Assembly: GCA_018266255.1 (NCBI GenBank) | Contig: JAFEAT010000014.1 | Coordinates: forward strand, 372,001-436,000 | Source: Cyanobacteria bacterium SZAS-4 | GTDB taxonomy: Bacteria; Cyanobacteriota; Vampirovibrionia; Obscuribacterales; Obscuribacteraceae | Reading direction: 5' to 3' | Length of the DNA stretch: 64,000 nucleotides | Shown: positions 59,759-64,000 of the stretch, in pieces | How positions within the stretch are numbered: position 1 is the first letter of the stretch | Layout: each line of letters opens with the position of its first letter | Program-made: the position numbers and the translations under genes | The notes under the pieces: generated by a model | Databases searched by the model: none | Told to the model about the DNA's origin: nothing | Seen by the model: only the letters and a program-made list of their open reading frames with translations

Positions 59759-61243
59759 CTATCGCCAGCCGCCGCCGAGTGCTCGATAGAGGTTAACTCT
59801 AGACCCGACCAGGTTCATCTTCTGTTCAACCAGTTCTTTTTCGGCATCCAGTTTCTCTTCCTGGGTGAGCAGCACTTCGACGTACGTCGCCTTGGCGTAC
59901 TTAAACAGGCTGTTTGCTATAACGATAGCCTCATCAAGCAATACGACTTCTCGTTTCTTTTTTTCAAAAGCCTGCTGCATATTTCTGATATTTGACTGCT
60001 GAATAAGCACGTCAGTATAGGCTTTTAGCAAGGTCTGCTCATAATCCAAAATCGCTTGGGTTTGGCGAGCATTGGCAATCTGTATTCCTGCAAGAATTGC
60101 TTTTCGATTGAGCAACGGCATCGTTGTGTTAGCCGTCGCATTCCAGAGCAACGACTGCGGAGCTCGAAACCACAGTGCGGGGCTGAAGCCCGAAAAGCCA
60201 GTGCCTGCCGTAATTGTCAGGTTGGGGTATAGCTGTTTCTTGACACTCGCCAAGTCGAGCTTTGCCGCCTTAATCTGCGCTTCAGCCTGACGAATATCGG
60301 GTCTGTTTTGCAAAAGCTGCGAGGGCACACCCGTCTGCAATTCATCCACCGGCATCATCATGAACTGGTCAGAGTGTCTCAATATTGGCCCCTCGGCATA
60401 GACGCCGGAGAGGAACTTCAGACGATTCTCTTTTTCAACAATGCTTTGAATGGTTATCCAACGCTGGCTTCTTGTCTTGTTTAACTGGGCTTCAAACCGA
60501 TTGACCGCTAACTGATTCGCTTTGGCATACTGCTTCAAAGCCTGCATTTTAAGGAAAGCCGCTTCCTGAATACGGATGTTTTCATCCAATATCTTCAGAG
60601 AGTTATCCAGAGCCATCAACTCATAATAGTTCTTTGCTATTTCAGTAACGAGCCTGGAAATAAGAAAATTCCGCACCTCGTATTGCGCGATCATACGCTG
60701 TCTGGCTGCCTCTTTGGCGTTTCTCAATCTTCTCCAGATGTCTACTTCCCAGGTCAGGGAAGGTCCCATATTCAGGTTGAAATCTGGGTTTCTAACAATA
60801 CGTCTTTCCTCGATAATTGTGTCCAACACCCCTTCCGGTGTGTTTTCGGAAGGTCTGATGTAACCTGCGCCAGCACCAAAACCGACTTTAGGCAAATACT
60901 CGCCTTGTCTCGCTTTTACTTCACTGGCAGCAATTTCAATATCCTGTATAGCGGTATTGAATTCCTGGTTATTTGCTAGTGCTGTTTCAATCAGAGTGAC
61001 AAGATAAGGATCAGAAAAAAAATGCCGCCAGTTAACGGAAGCCGCACTATCGATAGCGTCTATGCGGTTACTGTCCGGTAGCTGCGGAGGATGATACGTC
61101 TTTGGTACGTTGAATGTCTGCTTCCTTTCCAACAGACTAAGCGGATGAAAAAACGATCTTGCAAAAACAGGCGCTTGCAGAACTCCCATAAAAGCTATGA
61201 GTGTTGAAAGGCTGACTATTTTTTTTCTGTCCATTCCGCTCAT
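59759..61243 (-). CDS. Outer-membrane efflux channel (TolC/OprM family)
   Basis: The outer-membrane part of an RND efflux pump, 494 residues. The signal peptide is SLSTLIAFMGVLQAPVFA, with no lipobox Cys. Two OEP repeats are visible (LIETALANNQEFNTAIQDIE, RNFLISRLVTEIAKNYYELM, then RQAEAQIKAAKLDLASVKKQ, LKAYTDVLIQQSNIRNMQQA). PNLTITAGTGFSGF and TYVEVLLTQEEKLDAEKELV are typical of the NodT/OprM type. It follows the RND pump gene by 10 bases on the same strand, so they form one operon. The periplasmic adaptor gene should lie outside the window. Confidence 0.88.
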   Translation of the reverse strand: MSGMDRKKIVSLSTLIAFMGVLQAPVFARSFFHPLSLLERKQTFNVPKTYHPPQLPDSNRIDAIDSAASVNWRHFFSDPYLVTLIETALANNQEFNTAIQDIEIAASEVKARQGEYLPKVGFGAGAGYIRPSENTPEGVLDTIIEERRIVRNPDFNLNMGPSLTWEVDIWRRLRNAKEAARQRMIAQYEVRNFLISRLVTEIAKNYYELMALDNSLKILDENIRIQEAAFLKMQALKQYAKANQLAVNRFEAQLNKTRSQRWITIQSIVEKENRLKFLSGVYAEGPILRHSDQFMMMPVDELQTGVPSQLLQNRPDIRQAEAQIKAAKLDLASVKKQLYPNLTITAGTGFSGFSPALWFRAPQSLLWNATANTTMPLLNRKAILAGIQIANARQTQAILDYEQTLLKAYTDVLIQQSNIRNMQQAFEKKKREVVLLDEAIVIANSLFKYAKATYVEVLLTQEEKLDAEKELVEQKMNLVGSRVNLYRALGGGWR

Positions 61244-61253
61244 GATTGACTGA

Positions 61254-64000
61254 CTATTTCTTAGGCGAGAGTTCGTTCTTGGCTTTTCCCAGGTCTGCTT
61301 TCACAGCTTCAAGATCAGACGTCAATTCCTGCGCGGATTGCGAGAGATCGTTCTTAACTTTTGCAACTTCGTGTTTCACAATTGCCACTTGCTCTTTTAC
61401 AGCTTCAAGGCCGGATGCCAGTTCCTGAGCCGATTGCGAGTGATCTTTCTTAACTATTCCAACTTCTTCTCTTACCGCTTCAAGACCGGATGCTAATTCC
61501 TCAGAGCGTTGAGAGAGTTCGTTCTTAGCTATTCCAAGCTCTGCTTTCACAGTTTCGAAACCAGACGTCAACTCCTGAGAACGTTGTGATATCTCGCTCC
61601 TAGCTATTCCAACTTCTTCTCTAACGACTGTTTCGATTCCGGCCGTCATTTCCAGGGAGCGCTTCAAAAGTTCGTTCTTCACTTCCTCTTTGACGACTGT
61701 TTCTATTTCAGGCTTCATTTCCTCAGACTGTTTCGAGATCTCGTTCTTCACTTCCTCTCTAACGACGGTTGCGAGTTCGGGCGTCAATTCTTGCGAATGT
61801 GTTGGAAGCAAGTTCTTCCTCGTGGTTTTAATCAGCGATTTGATCAGTCGTTCTCTTTGCTTTTTGTGTTTTTTCCTTCTCGCAATGGATTCGGTGATAC
61901 TGGTGTGGACTTCGTCTTTGATCAGGTCTTTGCCATCAACCAGGCTGGCGAAAACAAAGTAGAGCCCCGGAATAACCAACACACCAAGTATGGTGCCAGT
62001 AATCATTCCACCCATGGCAGATGAACCGAGTGTTCTGTTTCCCACAGCTCCGGCACCATGCGACATTACGAGAGGGACAAGCCCTGCCACAAAGGCAAAC
62101 GACGTCATCAAAATAGGTCGAAACCGCATTCTGGCGCCTTCCAGCGCAGCGTTTTGCAACGACAAGCCTTCATTCCGTTTTTGCACCGCAAACTCGACGA
62201 TTAGCACCGCATTTTTACCCAACAGTCCGATCAGGGTAATAATAGCGATTTGTGCATACACGTCGTTTGCCAAGCCCATTAGTTTGAGCATTGAGAAAGA
62301 GCCAAAAATACCAACGGGCAAGGAAAAGAGCACGGCCAAGGGCAGCGCGAAGCTTTCGTACTGGGCCGCCAGCACTAGGTAGACAAAGAGCACAACAATC
62401 ACAGCAATAACAACAAACTCATTTCCTTGTTTCGCCTGGTCGTAGGACAAGTCTTCCCAAGCAATGTCGAACTCACGGGAAAGGGTGTCTTTAGCCGCGT
62501 CGCGGATAGCCCGAATGGCGTCGCCAGACGTAAAAGCTTTTGACGGAAATCCCCGAATGGCGGCAGAGTTGTACATGTTATAGCGTGTAATTTCATTGGC
62601 CCCTTTCGTTTTTTCCAAGGTCATAAACGACGTGTAGGGCACCATATCCCCATCATTGTTTTTGACGAACAGGGTCTTCAAATCCTCCAGATTTCTTGTG
62701 TATTCAGGAGCTGCCATGGTGAAGACTTTGAAAAACCGGCCAAATTTCACAAAACCTTGCTCGTAAGAGCCGCTGATCAGAACATCCAGGTTTTCCATAG
62801 CCGCTCTTATGGAAACCCCTTTCTGCATAGCAGATTGGTTATCGATCTTGATTTCATATTGCGGGTAGGACGCGTTGTAGAAGGTAAACAGCCCTGAAAT
62901 CTCTTTGCGTTTGCCGAGGGCTTTCATGAGGTTCTGAGTGGCTACTTGCAGCTCTTGATAGCGGAGATCGCCGGTTTTATCCAGTAATCGCAGCGAAAAT
63001 CCGCCAGAAGTACCAAAGCCAGGAATGGCTGGCGGTTCGAAAAATTCAACCCTACCTCCCAACCCAACAGCGCTATGCTCTAACTCCTCAATAATTTCAT
63101 TGACGTTATGTTTGCGTTCATCCCAGGGCTTGAGGTTAATAAGACAGGTCCCCGAATTGGAGCCTCTGCCTTCTGTCATGATTTCGAAGCCCGCCATCGA
63201 CGTCACTGAGTGGACCCCGGGCACCGCTTTGCATATTTTTTCCAGCTGGCCCATCACTTTGTTCGTATACTCCAGCGTAGACCCCGGTGGTGTTTGAACG
63301 ATAGCGTAGATGGTGCCCTGGTCTTCATTAGGGACAAAGCCGGAGGAAACCTTTTGGTTCATATAAACAATGCCGGCAGCAAATAACAGGATGACCCCCA
63401 GGCATATTATTTTTTTTGTGACTATACGATTTAACAGCCACATGTAGACACGGGTGAGTGCTTCGAAAACGGTATTGAATAGACCAATAAACAATTGGAA
63501 TACGTTGCGAGAGCCCTTCTTGTGATGACCGGCATGGTTTTTGAGAAACATGGCGCATAAAACAGGCGTTAGTGTTAACGCGACCAACGCCGAAATCACA
63601 ATGGCACTGGACATCGTGATGGAAAACTGCCGGTAAAATACACCCACCGGGCCGGGAATGAAGGCGATCGGCACAAACACCGAAATCATCACCAGCGTGA
63701 TGGCCAGAATAGCGCTTCCCAGTTCGCTCATGGCTTTTTGCGTCGCCTGATAAGGCGTGAGCGATGGGTTTTTCTCCATATTGCTGTGGACGGCTTCAAC
63801 CACAACAATGGCATCATCCACCACAATACCGATGGCCAGTACCAGAGCAAATAAGGTAATCAGGTTAATCGACATGCCAAACAGCGAGAGCACAAAAAAG
63901 GGACCGATCAATGAAATAGGTACAGCAATGACCGGAATGACGGTGGAACGCCAATCTCCCAGAAACAGAAAGACAACGAGGGTGACCAGAATAAACGCGT
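61254..64000 (-). CDS. RND efflux pump (HAE1/AcrB type) with coiled-coil repeat tail, N-terminus outside window
   Basis: Inner-membrane proton-driven drug exporter. The frame is open at base 64000 (FILVTLVVFLFLGDWRSTVI is read before the first Met shown), so about 300 N-terminal residues are missing. Motifs: membrane helix 4 with GIVVDDAIVVVEAV (the proton-relay Asp pair), GPVGVFYRQFSITM, GFVPNEDQGTIYAIVQTPPG and the C-terminal helices. The pump part ends near ITGTILGVLVIPGLYFVFAS; then comes a Lys/Arg-rich link and a 185-residue tail of seven repeats (61257-61811). Such a tail is not part of normal AcrB proteins. Operon with the outer-membrane channel downstream. Confidence 0.9.
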   Translation of the reverse strand, partial: AFILVTLVVFLFLGDWRSTVIPVIAVPISLIGPFFVLSLFGMSINLITLFALVLAIGIVVDDAIVVVEAVHSNMEKNPSLTPYQATQKAMSELGSAILAITLVMISVFVPIAFIPGPVGVFYRQFSITMSSAIVISALVALTLTPVLCAMFLKNHAGHHKKGSRNVFQLFIGLFNTVFEALTRVYMWLLNRIVTKKIICLGVILLFAAGIVYMNQKVSSGFVPNEDQGTIYAIVQTPPGSTLEYTNKVMGQLEKICKAVPGVHSVTSMAGFEIMTEGRGSNSGTCLINLKPWDERKHNVNEIIEELEHSAVGLGGRVEFFEPPAIPGFGTSGGFSLRLLDKTGDLRYQELQVATQNLMKALGKRKEISGLFTFYNASYPQYEIKIDNQSAMQKGVSIRAAMENLDVLISGSYEQGFVKFGRFFKVFTMAAPEYTRNLEDLKTLFVKNNDGDMVPYTSFMTLEKTKGANEITRYNMYNSAAIRGFPSKAFTSGDAIRAIRDAAKDTLSREFDIAWEDLSYDQAKQGNEFVVIAVIVVLFVYLVLAAQYESFALPLAVLFSLPVGIFGSFSMLKLMGLANDVYAQIAIITLIGLLGKNAVLIVEFAVQKRNEGLSLQNAALEGARMRFRPILMTSFAFVAGLVPLVMSHGAGAVGNRTLGSSAMGGMITGTILGVLVIPGLYFVFASLVDGKDLIKDEVHTSITESIARRKKHKKQRERLIKSLIKTTRKNLLPTHSQELTPELATVVREEVKNEISKQSEEMKPEIETVVKEEVKNELLKRSLEMTAGIETVVREEVGIARSEISQRSQELTSGFETVKAELGIAKNELSQRSEELASGLEAVREEVGIVKKDHSQSAQELASGLEAVKEQVAIVKHEVAKVKNDLSQSAQELTSDLEAVKADLGKAKNELSPKK
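61257..61811 (-). repeat. Seven 23-32-residue coiled-coil repeats at the pump C-terminus
   Basis: Units such as SQRSQELTSGFETVKAELGI, SQRSEELASGLEAVREEVGI and SQSAQELASGLEAVKEQVAI repeat with heptad spacing of hydrophobics and charged K/E pairs. They would form a cytoplasmic coiled coil. Confidence 0.85.

Noticed and set aside
1..64000. CRISPR array, rRNA genes or a complete insertion sequence
   Set aside because: I found no regularly spaced repeats, no rRNA sequence and no transposase. The only mobile element is the ssrA island.

Overview
The window looks like a chromosomal segment of a non-photosynthetic relative of the cyanobacteria, most likely the Melainabacteria/Obscuribacterales group (inference). 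The best evidence is the tmRNA, whose tag peptide reads ANNIVKFPAQRVALAA and so shares the ANNIV start of cyanobacterial tags. Supporting signs are two membrane-anchored Ser/Thr kinases with an HRDFTPDN catalytic loop, many secreted proteins of unknown family, and a moderate GC content by eye. No photosynthesis genes are present.

Layout. 1-5.4 kb: housekeeping genes (recJ 3' part, apt, birA, an OsmC-like protein, a GNAT acetyltransferase, a sirtuin). 5.4-11.9 kb: two copies of an unrecognised structured RNA of about 220 nt, each with its own promoter-like block and intrinsic terminator, flanking a CpxP/CpxA/CpxR-like envelope-stress module and a frameshifted acetyltransferase. 11.9-27.3 kb: a three-gene operon (three-module secreted protein, ABM-domain membrane protein, single-chain xanthine dehydrogenase) divergent from a GH26-like secreted protein, a second three-module protein and a multicopper oxidase with a C-terminal repeat domain. 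27.4-30.5 kb: small membrane and secreted proteins, including a metalloprotease-like protein and a triple YbjQ protein. 30.9-35.2 kb: a cobalamin riboswitch with terminator in front of class I ribonucleotide reductase nrdA-nrdB. 35.4-45.2 kb: glycerol kinase, a small cross-brace zinc-finger protein, TPR proteins, pyrrolidone-carboxylate peptidase, tRNA-Leu(CAA) and hydrolases. 45.3-53.5 kb: a sigma-70 factor carrying an anti-sigma-type zinc finger at its N-terminus, two Ser/Thr kinases, a hydrolase, a LysM-M23 peptidase and prmA.

53.6-58.9 kb: the tmRNA gene ssrA and a 4.8-kb genomic island integrated at its 3' end. The island is bounded by a 26-bp direct repeat and carries a 20-bp motif in the same orientation just inside each end. 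It contains a tyrosine integrase that has lost its C-terminal catalytic box, a small excisionase-like protein, a HTH/PIN pair, a stand-alone IF-2 N-terminal-domain protein and a coupled two-gene cargo of unknown function. The likely original ssrA terminator now lies beyond the right repeat. 59-64 kb: a DJ-1/PfpI protein and an RND efflux pair, whose inner-membrane pump has an unusual repetitive coiled-coil tail and runs off the window.

The strongest candidates for undescribed biology are the paired structured RNAs, the zinc-finger-sigma fusion, the three-module secreted family, and the ssrA island with its lone IF2_N protein. All functional calls come from reading motifs by eye; no database search was run.
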